Below, piece after piece: positions 1-6,855 of a stretch of 64,000 nucleotides of DNA; positions within the stretch are counted from its first letter, which is position 1; every line of letters begins with the position of its first letter. The position numbers and the translations under genes were made by a program. Under the pieces are notes generated by a model. The model made no database searches and had not been told where the DNA came from. It saw only the letters and a program-made list of their open reading frames with translations. Source of the DNA: Cytophagales bacterium (lineage in GTDB: Bacteria; Pseudomonadota; Gammaproteobacteria; Burkholderiales; Burkholderiaceae_C); the NCBI GenBank assembly GCA_030054145.1, contig JASGCK010000007.1, positions 1 to 64,000 of the forward strand. Reading direction: 5' to 3'.

Positions 1-169
1 TCATGCGCGGGCGACCGTAGCGCTGTTTGTGCCGTGCGCATTGCTCGGTGATGACAGTGCAAAGCGCCGCTTGTTCTTGCTCGCGCAGCGCAGTTGCTTG
101 GCCGCTGGCGCGTCGTAATCTAGCGTAGTAGCCACTCTTGGCAACGCCTAGCACTGCGCACCCAATTCT
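1..169 (-). pseudogene. IS3-like transposase OrfB, N-terminal part, runs off window
   Basis: In the frame one base back from OrfA, the minus strand is open from 169 to the window edge and reads VLGVAKSGYYARLRRASGQ, then EQCARHKQRYGRPRM. This is the typical start of IS3/IS150-type OrfB proteins (LGVSRSGYYAWR, then RYGSPRV). No independent start codon is obvious, as expected if it is made by frameshifting. The catalytic DDE residues would lie outside the window, so activity cannot be judged. Confidence 0.6.
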
Positions 170-296
170 CTAGCGTTTGTATGGGCATCTCGAATGCGCG
201 TGCCACTTGTCCTAGCAGCAGGCCTGCCCGCATCACTTGCCCTACAGCGTCTTGTTTCGTTTGCGCTGTGTAGATCCGTCTGTTTTCGTTTGTCAT
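120..296 (-). CDS. IS3-like transposase OrfA, short form
   Basis: A 58-residue basic helix-turn-helix protein starting MTNENRRIYTAQTKQDAV. Its residues about 12-45 (DAVGQVMRAG, then QVARAFEMPIQTLENW) match the DNA-binding part of IS3-family OrfA proteins. The start is supported by GGAG a few bases upstream. The usual OrfA is about 90-100 residues with a C-terminal leucine zipper, which is absent here: the reading frame runs almost directly into the OrfB-like frame. The protein is therefore probably a deletion derivative, though a genuinely short OrfA cannot be excluded. Confidence 0.6.
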   Translation of the reverse strand: MTNENRRIYTAQTKQDAVGQVMRAGLLLGQVARAFEMPIQTLENWVRSARRCQEWLLR

Positions 297-352
297 TTGA
301 CTCTCCAAAATAAGTTGTAATTTTCATCTTTGAGCGTCCACTTTTAGGGGAT

Positions 353-447
353 AAGTCCATTATTGCTCGATCCTCTTTGTCATCCCTAGGTGCCCAACTT
401 AAGCCACCAAATGGAGTAGATATTCCGCGAAGCGATATGTTCATCAT
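353..447 (-). pseudogene. Third integron-cassette ORF, 5' fragment cut by the IS
   Basis: After the attC-like site at 463-533 (read on the minus strand) comes AGGAG and then ATG at 447. The start reads MMNISLRGISTPFGGLSW and continues for about 30 codons until the IS left end at 352. Proteins starting GISTPFFGVSW are frequent as short hypothetical proteins (DUF6650-like), but that resemblance rests on few residues. The position just behind a core site is where a cassette gene starts. Confidence 0.5.
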
Positions 448-462
448 AGGGCGTCTCCTGAC

Positions 463-533
463 GGCTAACGTGGAGCTCGGGGGCGCGTAGCTGACTTGCC
501 GGCGGAGCGTCCCTCTGGAGCGCTTTGTTCGGC
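463..533 (-). other. Integron attC-like recombination site 2
   Basis: On the minus strand the site begins GCCGAAC (533-527) and ends GTTAGCC (469-463), framing about 57 bp of imperfect inverted repeat with GGAGCGCC/GGAGCTCC-like arms. The invariant AAC and GTT of attC boxes are present, but the outer bases depart from RYYYAAC/GTTRRRY. The stop codon of the upstream gene lies inside the site, and the next ORF starts 16 bp beyond it, as in gene cassettes. Confidence 0.6.
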
Positions 534-1037
534 ATAGCCGCCCAAACCAAGCATTTCAGCGTGCGCTTTGCGAGACGCAAGGTTGAAATCATTCATTTTG
601 CCGATGATTTCATCAAGATTACCGCGTAGCGTTTTCAGGAGTTGGGCTGTGAGCACGACGCATTCATTTGCCGCTCGTGATACGGCGCCACCTGAGATTG
701 GTGCGAAGACCACACTTCGACGGATACGAAGCTCTAGCTCTGACAATTTTGCGTTAAGACGATAAACCTCTTCTTTAATCTCATCTCCCAACTTTCCATT
801 CGGATCATTAAGCCCTCCGAGAGTGGTTAGTAACGCGAGGTCTCTTTCCAAAGCCTGCATGAATTGCTGGCAGCAAGTGAAGAATTCGTCAGCCCATTTT
901 TTGTGAAAGTCAGATTGCTTTCCAACGAGGGCTTTAACGCCCTCAATGCGGCGAAGCAATAAAACACCCAGGATCGCAACTACGATTGGTGTTGCAACGC
1001 TCGCCGCAAGTTTTCCGATTTCAAGCCATGATTGCAC
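465..1037 (-). CDS. Cassette-borne membrane-anchored protein of unknown function
   Basis: 190 residues. One N-terminal membrane segment (about residues 10-30, ASVATPIVVAILGVLLL) is followed by a helical, probably cytoplasmic region rich in charged residues. I do not recognise a family. The start is a GTG at 1037 preceded by AGGAGG at good spacing. The last about 22 residues (AEQSAPEGRSAGKSATRPRA) are translated from the attC-like site, typical for a cassette gene. It lies between two attC-like sites in the same orientation, so it is most likely the sole gene of one integron cassette. Confidence 0.65.
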   Translation of the reverse strand: MQSWLEIGKLAASVATPIVVAILGVLLLRRIEGVKALVGKQSDFHKKWADEFFTCCQQFMQALERDLALLTTLGGLNDPNGKLGDEIKEEVYRLNAKLSELELRIRRSVVFAPISGGAVSRAANECVVLTAQLLKTLRGNLDEIIGKMNDFNLASRKAHAEMLGLGGYAEQSAPEGRSAGKSATRPRAPR

Positions 1038-1054
1038 TGCGTACCTCCTGTGAT

Positions 1055-1106
1055 GCCTAACGTTTGAAGTCAGCGGGCGAAGCTCTGCTGGAATGAAGGG
1101 TTAGGT
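1055..1106 (-). other. Integron attC recombination site 1
   Basis: On the minus strand the site opens with ACCTAAC (1106-1100, fits RYYYAAC) and closes with GTTAGGC (1061-1055, fits GTTRRRY). The inner arms are partly complementary, around an imperfect hairpin (AGCGGGCGAAGCTCTGCT on plus). At 52 bp it is at the short end for attC. It follows the toxin/antitoxin-like pair and precedes the next ORF by 18 bp, the canonical cassette boundary. Confidence 0.7.
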
Positions 1107-1279
1107 GCTGCGTGAATATTATGCTGAACTAATTTTGGCGGGCGGGAAACAAGCAAATGATTTTTGACCACCTGTCCGCTTCGAAAAGCCTCGCAAATGG
1201 TATGTAAATCGTTGCCATATTGCTGCGATAGCTTGGCTCTAATTTCGTGAATTTCTTCAACAATTGGGTCTAAGTTCAT
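1070..1279 (-). CDS. Probable antitoxin partner of the PIN toxin
   Basis: 69 residues. The first about 50 (MNLDPIVEEIHEIRAKLSQQ, then LVSRPPK) resemble small proteins commonly encoded directly downstream of this type of PIN protein and taken to be its antitoxin. Its ATG overlaps the toxin stop as ATGA, so the two are translationally coupled. The C-terminal about 20 residues read into the attC site and are probably not conserved. No DNA-binding fold is evident. The antitoxin role is inferred from position and pairing. Confidence 0.6.
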   Translation of the reverse strand: MNLDPIVEEIHEIRAKLSQQYGNDLHTICEAFRSGQVVKNHLLVSRPPKLVQHNIHAAPNPSFQQSFAR

Positions 1280-1755
1280 AAGATGATCTCCATTAGCTGA
1301 GGTGGGGTACAGATGACTGGCGGCTCATAGCCAGCAGCCCTACAAGTCGCTTCGATAATGTGCTGAGTTGTCGCATTGGCAATATGCCGACAGTTCCAAG
1401 TGAGTAAAAAGTCCATGCCGTTCAGCGTTGCGATTGCAATGTGTAGCGCATCGATTCGTGCTTTAGCTGGAAGCGCAGCCTTTGCAAGCAATAGCGACGC
1501 AAGTTGCTCTGCTTCTGCTGACAGCGCTAGTTCTGGAATGCCATTGATTGATGCCAACCGCCGCTCAGCGGCCTCAGTGTTTCCTTCAGTAGCTTCTTTA
1601 ATAACCACTTCAGAAATAAAAACTTCGAAATTCGGCTTGGACAAATCCCACCACTCACGCGTAGCTTGCTGGTTTGCAGCCATGATGAGCTCATTGCTGC
1701 GCCACGCTGTGAGGTAGCTAGGTATTGTGGTTTCGAGATAGACCGTTGGCTTCAT
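1276..1755 (-). CDS. PIN-domain ribonuclease toxin (VapC-like)
   Basis: 159 residues, full length for this PIN subfamily. Acidic active-site candidates are E8 in VYLETTIPSYL, the ARIDALHIAIA motif near residues 108-118 and the LLTWNCRHIAN segment near residues 125-135. PIN toxins cleave RNA and are neutralised by a co-encoded antitoxin, here probably the overlapping 69-residue protein. Only about 22 bp separate the start codon from the neighbouring IS fragment, so its own upstream cassette boundary and promoter have been lost. Such pairs are often carried in integron cassettes, where they may stabilise the array. Confidence 0.8.
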   Translation of the reverse strand: MKPTVYLETTIPSYLTAWRSNELIMAANQQATREWWDLSKPNFEVFISEVVIKEATEGNTEAAERRLASINGIPELALSAEAEQLASLLLAKAALPAKARIDALHIAIATLNGMDFLLTWNCRHIANATTQHIIEATCRAAGYEPPVICTPPQLMEIIL

Positions 1756-1778
1756 AAGCTTATCTTACATGAGTGGTT

Positions 1779-1998
1779 GTCCCCTAAAAGTGGACACCCA
1801 AAGATGAGAATTACAACTTATTTTGGAGAGTCAAATGACAAACGGAAACAGACGGATCTACACAGCGCAAACGAAACAAGACGCGGTAGGGCAAGTGATG
1901 CGGGCAGGCCTGCCGCTAGGACAAGTGGCACGCGCATTCGAGATGCCCATACAAACGCTAGAGAATTGGGTGCGCAGTGCTAGGCGTTGCCAAGAGTG
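1779..1998 (+). mobile_element. IS3-like insertion sequence fragment (copy 2), truncated
   Basis: Inverted copy of 133-351. It begins at the IS left end (TGTCCCCTAAAAGTGGAC, from 1779) and stops abruptly after CAAGAGTG at 1998, where the sequence turns into the 3' flank of the Rieske gene. Both IS left ends face inward toward the cassette block. Copy 2 lacks everything past the OrfA/OrfB junction, so it cannot move by itself. Confidence 0.7.
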
Positions 1999-1999
1999 A
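1835..1999 (+). pseudogene. Transposase OrfA of IS copy 2, truncated
   Basis: 54 codons starting MTNGNRRIYTAQTKQDAV, differing from copy 1 at E4G and L32P. The coding frame ends at a TGA formed at the truncation point (1997-1999). Like copy 1 it has the helix-turn-helix but no zipper. GGAG precedes the ATG. Without OrfB it is a remnant. Confidence 0.6.
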
Positions 2000-2049
2000 A
2001 CTTGCCCTCAAAACCAATACTGGGAAGATCTGGCAGCGTGACGTAGCCG

Positions 2050-3279
2050 TTACCGACTAGCCGCAGTGTGCCTAGCCACCGAGTCATGAAACCAGCTGAC
2101 CGCTTGCTCGATTCGCCCAAGGCGCAGATGTGTGTTCGCGCCGCTGGCAAAGCCTTTTTGAATTTGTACCGCTGTATGGATGTCTTCGGCTTGAAACACG
2201 CCCTTCTCAATTAAGTTAAATGTTTTTTCCCAGTGCGCTACCCATGTGCTATCTGCGCGGTCTTTAGGGATGAGCATCTTGTGCGTCCAGCGCAGCGTGC
2301 CAACTGACGTGGGATAGAGCGTGATCAAACTTAAATAATCAGGATGAAAAATCGTAATTGTGTTTGGAAAAATCACTTGGCTTGGCGTGACAAGTTCTGA
2401 GAGTTCGCGAATGTTTTGTGGCATCGTTTTTTGCAGTGATGTATCGCCTTGCTCGCTCCATGCTTGCGCCGCGCGGCGCGCCACTAGCGAGTGGATATGC
2501 GGCTTGCCGCTTTGCTCCGAGCCAAACCGTCCGCCCGCCGTGATGCCATCGGTGAAGAAGGGTGCAATCGTGTTTTTATGCAGCACGCGGATGTGATACG
2601 ACTCTAAAAACGCATCGACGATGAGCTTCCAATTGGCGGGGTATTCGGCTTCAATGGTGCGGAAATGTGTGAGTTGCGCTACCTCGTAGAACGGCATCTC
2701 GGCGCTCAGTTCACCGAGGTACTCATCCAAACTGTTCGAACTGAGCTTGTCGAAGTCTGAGCCAGAACTGGGTACGACCCAAATCAAACCATGCCGCTCA
2801 ACGCAGGGCAGCGCAACCAAGTCTTCGTCTGCGCATTCTTTTTTATCAAACGATTCGGCGTGCAGGCGATGGCGCAGCTTGCCATCGAGTTGATATGCCC
2901 AGCCGTGATAAGGGCAGACGATGCTGCTCTTTGCAATTGCCGTGCTGGACTCCACCAACCGCGTACCGCGGTGGCGGCAGACATTCAAGTGCGCGCGTAC
3001 CACGCCGTCCTTGTCGCGCGAGAGCAAAATCGGCACGCCGTAGCCATCGTGCGCCAAGACTTGTCCAGCTTGCAACTCGCTGCCGTGCGCTGCAATTAAA
3101 GGCAAGCCACGAAAGAGCTTATCGATTTCGCGCTGATAAATGTCCACGGATGTATAGCGCTCGACTGCGACGCTGGTCTCAGCGTCCGTGCAGTCCTGCC
3201 ATTCAGCGCGTCCAGTGGCGCATTGTTGGCGTATGCGCTCAAGCATGGAGGTGGTTTGTGGTGGAAGAGGTGATTTCAT
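2050..3279 (-). CDS. Rieske-type aromatic ring-hydroxylating oxygenase, alpha subunit
   Basis: 409 residues. The N-terminal Rieske [2Fe-2S] domain has C101/H103 in CRHRG and C122/H125 in CPYHGW. The C-terminal catalytic domain carries NWKLIVDAFLESYH and RVLH, giving the two His ligands of the mononuclear iron. Such enzymes use electrons from a reductase to hydroxylate or demethylate aromatic acids; the substrate cannot be read from sequence. No reductase gene is adjacent. Residues about 174-183 (SDFDKLSSNS) are encoded by a copy of the dispersed TTCGACAAGCTCAG repeat and look like an in-frame insertion. It runs convergently to the IS fragment, and its downstream flank is cut by that IS. Confidence 0.85.
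   Translation of the reverse strand: MKSPLPPQTTSMLERIRQQCATGRAEWQDCTDAETSVAVERYTSVDIYQREIDKLFRGLPLIAAHGSELQAGQVLAHDGYGVPILLSRDKDGVVRAHLNVCRHRGTRLVESSTAIAKSSIVCPYHGWAYQLDGKLRHRLHAESFDKKECADEDLVALPCVERHGLIWVVPSSGSDFDKLSSNSLDEYLGELSAEMPFYEVAQLTHFRTIEAEYPANWKLIVDAFLESYHIRVLHKNTIAPFFTDGITAGGRFGSEQSGKPHIHSLVARRAAQAWSEQGDTSLQKTMPQNIRELSELVTPSQVIFPNTITIFHPDYLSLITLYPTSVGTLRWTHKMLIPKDRADSTWVAHWEKTFNLIEKGVFQAEDIHTAVQIQKGFASGANTHLRLGRIEQAVSWFHDSVARHTAASR
2732..2757 (-). repeat. Dispersed palindromic repeat (TTCGACAAGCTCAG family) inside the Rieske gene
   Basis: The minus strand reads CTTCGACAAGCTCAGTTCGAAC, one half-unit of the repeat also found at 7915-8001, 11387-11444 and 41849-41872. Here it is in frame with the Rieske oxygenase and encodes DFDKLSSN. 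Confidence 0.6.
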
Positions 3280-3343
3280 ACAACGTTGAATTGACGGAAA
3301 ACTGCTATTAAGCCATAAACGGTTAACCGAGGGTTAGCCCGCC

Positions 3344-4090
3344 TTACTTCTCTGACGCTGCACCCAGCCGCTTAGACAAACTGCTGGCTGCCTGCGCAAG
3401 CACTTGCGTGGGCACGCCATTGGCTTTGAGATCTAGGGTGGCGCTAGGACCAATGACCACCAAGGCGAGCACGATATGACCGAAGGCATCAAATACGGGG
3501 GTGGCGATGGCGCTCACCCCCCTGACCACACTGTCACGCACAACGCTGATATTTTTTTTGCGGATGACAGAGAGTTCTTTTTGAAACGCTGGGTCGCGCC
3601 AAGCCGAGCCTGCTATGCCTTTGGCGGTTGCCGTGGGTAGTAATGCTGCAAACAATTTACCAGAGGCCGTACCCTGTACGGAGATGGTCGTGCCAAGCCG
3701 AATGTTGACGTAGATTGACTCGGGGCCCGCTTCGGTTTTGATAATGGTCGGTCCCTGCGTACCCCACACCGCAATGGCTACGGTGTGCTGGGCGCGAAGT
3801 GCTAAATCGGAGAGCATGGCACTTGCCAACCGCACGGGATCAATTTGCTGCAAGCCAATCAGTCCGAGCTGTACACCAAACGCGCCAAGCCCATAACGGC
3901 CTGTATCGGCATCTTGTTCAATGAGTCCGAGTTTGCTAAAGCTCACCAAATACGGATGTGCTTTGGCAGGTGTCATTTTGGCAGCCAGTGCCAAGTCTTT
4001 CAGCGCCAGCGCCCGACCTGCATCTGCCAGCGCTTGCAGGAGTTTTCCACCGACCTCGATGCTTTGAATGCCACGTGATTGTGTTGCCAT
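3344..4090 (-). CDS. IclR-family transcriptional regulator
   Basis: 248 residues. A winged helix-turn-helix sits at about residues 8-70 (GIQSIEVGGKLLQAL, then LIEQDADTGRYGLG), followed by the GAF-like IclR effector domain at about 75-245 with GTASGKLFAALLP and the VVRGVSAIATPVFDAFG segment. IclR proteins bind promoter DNA as dimers or tetramers and respond to small aromatic or organic acids. It is divergent from the monooxygenase operon with only 53 bp between, so it very likely controls that operon and possibly the downstream Rieske gene. Confidence 0.9.
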   Translation of the reverse strand: MATQSRGIQSIEVGGKLLQALADAGRALALKDLALAAKMTPAKAHPYLVSFSKLGLIEQDADTGRYGLGAFGVQLGLIGLQQIDPVRLASAMLSDLALRAQHTVAIAVWGTQGPTIIKTEAGPESIYVNIRLGTTISVQGTASGKLFAALLPTATAKGIAGSAWRDPAFQKELSVIRKKNISVVRDSVVRGVSAIATPVFDAFGHIVLALVVIGPSATLDLKANGVPTQVLAQAASSLSKRLGAASEK

Positions 4091-4143
4091 GATGGAATTG
4101 AGTGTAAACTATAATTTTTCTATAACAAACGGATTTCACATTC
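4091..4143. promoter_or_regulatory. Divergent control region between iclR-type gene and catabolic operon
   Basis: AT-rich 53-bp spacer with a perfect TATAAT at 4110-4115, oriented toward the plus-strand monooxygenase gene (start 4144). No well-placed -35 was found, consistent with an activator-dependent promoter. The IclR operator is expected here but cannot be defined by eye. Confidence 0.45.
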
Positions 4144-5679
4144 ATGAATTCAATTTCGACCCAAATTCTCATCGTTGGCGGCGGCCCTGTTGGGCTGACG
4201 ATGGCGGCGCTGCTGGCCAAGCGCGGTGTGGACTCGTTGGTGGTGGAGGCGGATGCGGGGTATTGCTCGGGAAGTCGTGCAACTTGCATCTCACGCCGCT
4301 CGTTAGAGATATTGAGTTGGGCGGGCGCAGAAGCCGCCATGATGGATAAAAGTTTGCCGTGGTCGGATGGACGCAGCTTTTACCGTGATCAGCAAGTGCT
4401 GCACTTTCAAATGCCCGCTGACTCGACGCAGCGCTTTGCGCCAATGGTCAATATCCAGCAGTATTACGTGGAAGCGTTTGTACATCAGGCTTTCAGCAAT
4501 AGCGATACGGCTGTTTGGTGGGCTACGCGGCTAACTAGCTTGACTCAAACCAGTGACGGCGTGAGCGCCGAAGTGGTAGCGGCGGACGGCAAAAAAACGA
4601 GCATTCATGCCGCATGGGTCGTCGCCTGCGACGGCGGTAAAAGTACGGTGCGCGAGCAGTTGGGTTTGAAGTTAGCGGGGATGCAATACGACGGTCGTTA
4701 CGTCATTGTGGATATCAAACAAAAAACCAAGCGGCCGACTGAGCGCTTGGCCTGGTTTGATCCGCCGTCCAATCCAGGCTCGACGATCTTGATGCACCGC
4801 CAGCCCGATGATGTGTGGCGTATTGACTATCAATTGCAAGACGATGAAGATCCTGATGAAGCCATCAAACCCGAGAATGTGCTGCCGCGCGTGCAAAGTC
4901 ACCTCAGCATGATTGGCGAGGACGAGCCGTGGGAGGTGATTTGGATTGCCATCTACAACGCCAAGTGTTTGACGCTGCCCAGCTACCGAAAAGAGCGCGT
5001 GTTCTTTGCAGGTGATGCCGCACATTTGGTTCCGATTTTTGGTGTGCGCGGACTTAATTCTGGCTTGGACGATGCAGGTAATTTGGCATGGAAATTAGCG
5101 CTCGTTATTCAAGGCAAAGCGGAAGAAAAATTGCTGGATAGTTATTCGATTGAACGCGTCCACGCCACGCACGAGAACCTGCGCTACGGCGCGAAGAGCA
5201 CCGAATTTATGTCGCCCCCGCATCACGGATTTCGCTTGATGCGCGAGGCGGCGCTGCGCTTATCGACGGTGGACAAAACAGTTAGCTCGCTCATCAACCC
5301 ACGGCAAAGTTTGCCGATTGAATACACGGGCTCGCCGCTTAATCTGACTGGGCTTTCAGGCATGCCTGCCCCAGAGGCCATACTGGATAAGGCTTCCACG
5401 AGTGCGGGTGCGCATTTAACGCATCTCACGCAATACTTCGGTGATGCTTTTACGCTGCTACAGCTGGTTGATTTAGACGCAGGCGTAATCAAACAACATC
5501 CACTCGTTCAGGTGTTGGCACTTAAAAAATCCGAAGCGCCGCAGGTGTATGAGCGCTATGCAAGCCTTGGCGCGTTTGTGTTGATTCGCCCCGATGGTTA
5601 TATTGCGGCTAGCTGGACCGAGGCTCGCGAAGTCAATCTGGATAAGGCTTTAGCCAAGATGGGAGTCATCCATGAATAG
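4144..5679 (+). CDS. Group A FAD-dependent aromatic monooxygenase (MhpA-like) 1
   Basis: 511 residues. The N-terminal Rossmann motif GGGPVG (residues 12-17) binds FAD. VVACDGGKSTVR (159-170) is the DG motif, and FFAGDAAHLVPIFGVRGLNSG (287-307) is the GD motif and flavin-binding loop. The family hydroxylates phenolic acids such as 3-(3-hydroxyphenyl)propionate or 3-hydroxybenzoate with NAD(P)H and O2. It is the first gene of the operon. Its last 8 bp overlap the small gene behind it. A paralogue lies at 6856. With hmgA and fahA downstream, the likely role is to make homogentisate or a precursor; the substrate is inferred, not shown. Confidence 0.85.
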   Translation: MNSISTQILIVGGGPVGLTMAALLAKRGVDSLVVEADAGYCSGSRATCISRRSLEILSWAGAEAAMMDKSLPWSDGRSFYRDQQVLHFQMPADSTQRFAPMVNIQQYYVEAFVHQAFSNSDTAVWWATRLTSLTQTSDGVSAEVVAADGKKTSIHAAWVVACDGGKSTVREQLGLKLAGMQYDGRYVIVDIKQKTKRPTERLAWFDPPSNPGSTILMHRQPDDVWRIDYQLQDDEDPDEAIKPENVLPRVQSHLSMIGEDEPWEVIWIAIYNAKCLTLPSYRKERVFFAGDAAHLVPIFGVRGLNSGLDDAGNLAWKLALVIQGKAEEKLLDSYSIERVHATHENLRYGAKSTEFMSPPHHGFRLMREAALRLSTVDKTVSSLINPRQSLPIEYTGSPLNLTGLSGMPAPEAILDKASTSAGAHLTHLTQYFGDAFTLLQLVDLDAGVIKQHPLVQVLALKKSEAPQVYERYASLGAFVLIRPDGYIAASWTEAREVNLDKALAKMGVIHE

Positions 5680-5893
5680 CCTGGAGTTGGATACTGCCTA
5701 CACCGCTTTGGCCGAAGCGATCGGCCGCGTGGGTGAGGAAAACACGCAGATCATGCTGGCAACGCTTTCGCTGTCACTGATCGCAAAATTAGAGAATTCA
5801 GATGCGGCATTGCTGCTGATTGAACAGGCGGAAAAACTAACCGTGGATTCCCACCTTCGCGGGAATGACGAACTAAAAAGGAATGAACCATGA
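5672..5893 (+). CDS. Small helical protein paired with monooxygenase 1
   Basis: 73 residues, start ATG overlapping the monooxygenase stop by 8 bp. The core (about residues 5-55, DTAYTALAEAIGRVGEEN, then LSLSLIAKLENSDAALLLIEQAE) is all-helical. It has a hydrophobic pattern like the DUF2783 protein at 8432, with which it shares position and overlap geometry, so the two are probably distant relatives. The last about 17 residues (VDSHLRGNDELKR) come from a dispersed palindromic repeat that extends the frame. Function unknown; perhaps a small partner of the flavoprotein. Confidence 0.6.
   Translation: MNSLELDTAYTALAEAIGRVGEENTQIMLATLSLSLIAKLENSDAALLLIEQAEKLTVDSHLRGNDELKRNEP
5844..5869. repeat. 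Dispersed palindromic repeat (TTCCCGCGAAGGCGGGAA family) at gene end
   Basis: GGATTCCCACCTTCGCGGGAATGAC, one arm-mismatch from a perfect palindrome. It lies inside the 3' end of the small gene at 5672 and supplies its C-terminal codons. The same unit occurs at 8444-8469, 8643-8706 and 16231-16289. Confidence 0.75.
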
Positions 5894-6846
5894 CAACTAA
5901 AAAATTTGCATCGCAAGCCGACCTAGAAGAAAAGAAGGTCACGTTTGAGCAGCTCTCCGAGCACACATGGGCTTACACCGCTGAGGGTGACCCGAACACG
6001 GGCATTGTGATTGGCGACGATGCGGTGCTGGTCGCTGACACGCAGGCCACGCCCGCTATGGCTGCGGACGTGATTCGCCGCATTCGCACCGTGACCGATA
6101 AGCCCATTAAATATGTGGTGCTCACGCACTATCACGCTGTGCGCGTGCTGGGTGCATCGGCTTATGGTGCAGAGCAAATTCTGGCAAGCGAGGACACGCG
6201 TGACTTAATTGTGGAGCGTGGCGAGCAAGACAAGGCTAGCGAGATTGGCCGCTTCCCGCGCCTCTTTGCAGGCGTAGAAACTGTGCCCGCAGGCATGACG
6301 TGGCCGACCATGACGTTTGTGGGAAAGATGACGCTGTGGCTTGGCGGCGTAGAAGTGCAGCTCTTGCAACTAGGGCGCGGTCACACCAAGGGCGATACGG
6401 TGGTGTGGTTGCCCAGTGAGAAGGTGTTGCTCTCGGGTGATTTGGTCGAGTTTGGCGCAACGCCTTATGCGGGCGATGCCTACTTTAAAGATTGGCCCCA
6501 GACGCTGGATGCCATTGCGGCGCTCAAGCCAGCCAAGTTGGTTCCGGGTCGCGGCGCAGCGCTGCAAACGCCAGCCCTTGTTGCAGAAGGCTTGGCGCAG
6601 ACGCGCTCGTTTGTGAGTGATGTGTACGCAAGCGTACAGGCGGGTGTGGCGGCAGGGCACGATTTGCGCCGCGTGTACAAGGAGACCTTTGACAAGCTCG
6701 CGCCCAAGTACGGCGATTGGGTGATCTTTAACCACTGTATGCCGTTTGATGTGACGCGTGCGTTTGATGAGGCGGGTGGTGTGCGCGACCCGCGCATTTG
6801 GACAGCTGAGCGCGATATTCAAATGTGGCAAAGCCTTGAGGGGTAG
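5890..6846 (+). CDS. Metallo-beta-lactamase-fold protein with altered metal motif
   Basis: 318 residues. The MBL fold is shown by VLTHYHAVRVLGASAYG (residues 77-92), LGRGHTKGDTVVWLPSEKVLLSGDLV and a late VIFNHCMPFDV segment. The canonical HxHxDH site reads H80-Y-H82-A-V84-R85, so the Asp and third His ligands of motif 2 are replaced. I have the impression that this variant recurs in related proteins of aromatic catabolic clusters. The likely activity is hydrolase or lactonase-like, but metal content and substrate are uncertain. Its ATG overlaps the preceding stop (ATGA), so it belongs to the operon. Confidence 0.75.
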   Translation: MTTKKFASQADLEEKKVTFEQLSEHTWAYTAEGDPNTGIVIGDDAVLVADTQATPAMAADVIRRIRTVTDKPIKYVVLTHYHAVRVLGASAYGAEQILASEDTRDLIVERGEQDKASEIGRFPRLFAGVETVPAGMTWPTMTFVGKMTLWLGGVEVQLLQLGRGHTKGDTVVWLPSEKVLLSGDLVEFGATPYAGDAYFKDWPQTLDAIAALKPAKLVPGRGAALQTPALVAEGLAQTRSFVSDVYASVQAGVAAGHDLRRVYKETFDKLAPKYGDWVIFNHCMPFDVTRAFDEAGGVRDPRIWTAERDIQMWQSLEG

Positions 6847-6855
6847 GGCTTAGTG

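Larger units (their letters stand above)
1..352 (-). mobile_element. IS3-like insertion sequence, left-end fragment (copy 1), cut by window edge
   Basis: Transcribed leftward. The left terminus lies at about 352, with TCCCCTAAAAGTGGAC just inside it (read on the minus strand), an end of the type seen in IS3-family elements. It contains a short OrfA and the start of an OrfB-like frame that leaves the window. Positions 133-351 match 1780-1998 in opposite orientation with only a handful of mismatches over 219 bp. The terminus abuts a cut cassette ORF (353-447), so the element most likely inserted into that gene. The IS subgroup cannot be decided here. Confidence 0.7.

Noticed and set aside
148-447. 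99-codon frame running from the cassette into the IS
   Set aside because: Only the first about 30 codons belong to the cassette gene; the remainder is the IS read in a wrong frame.
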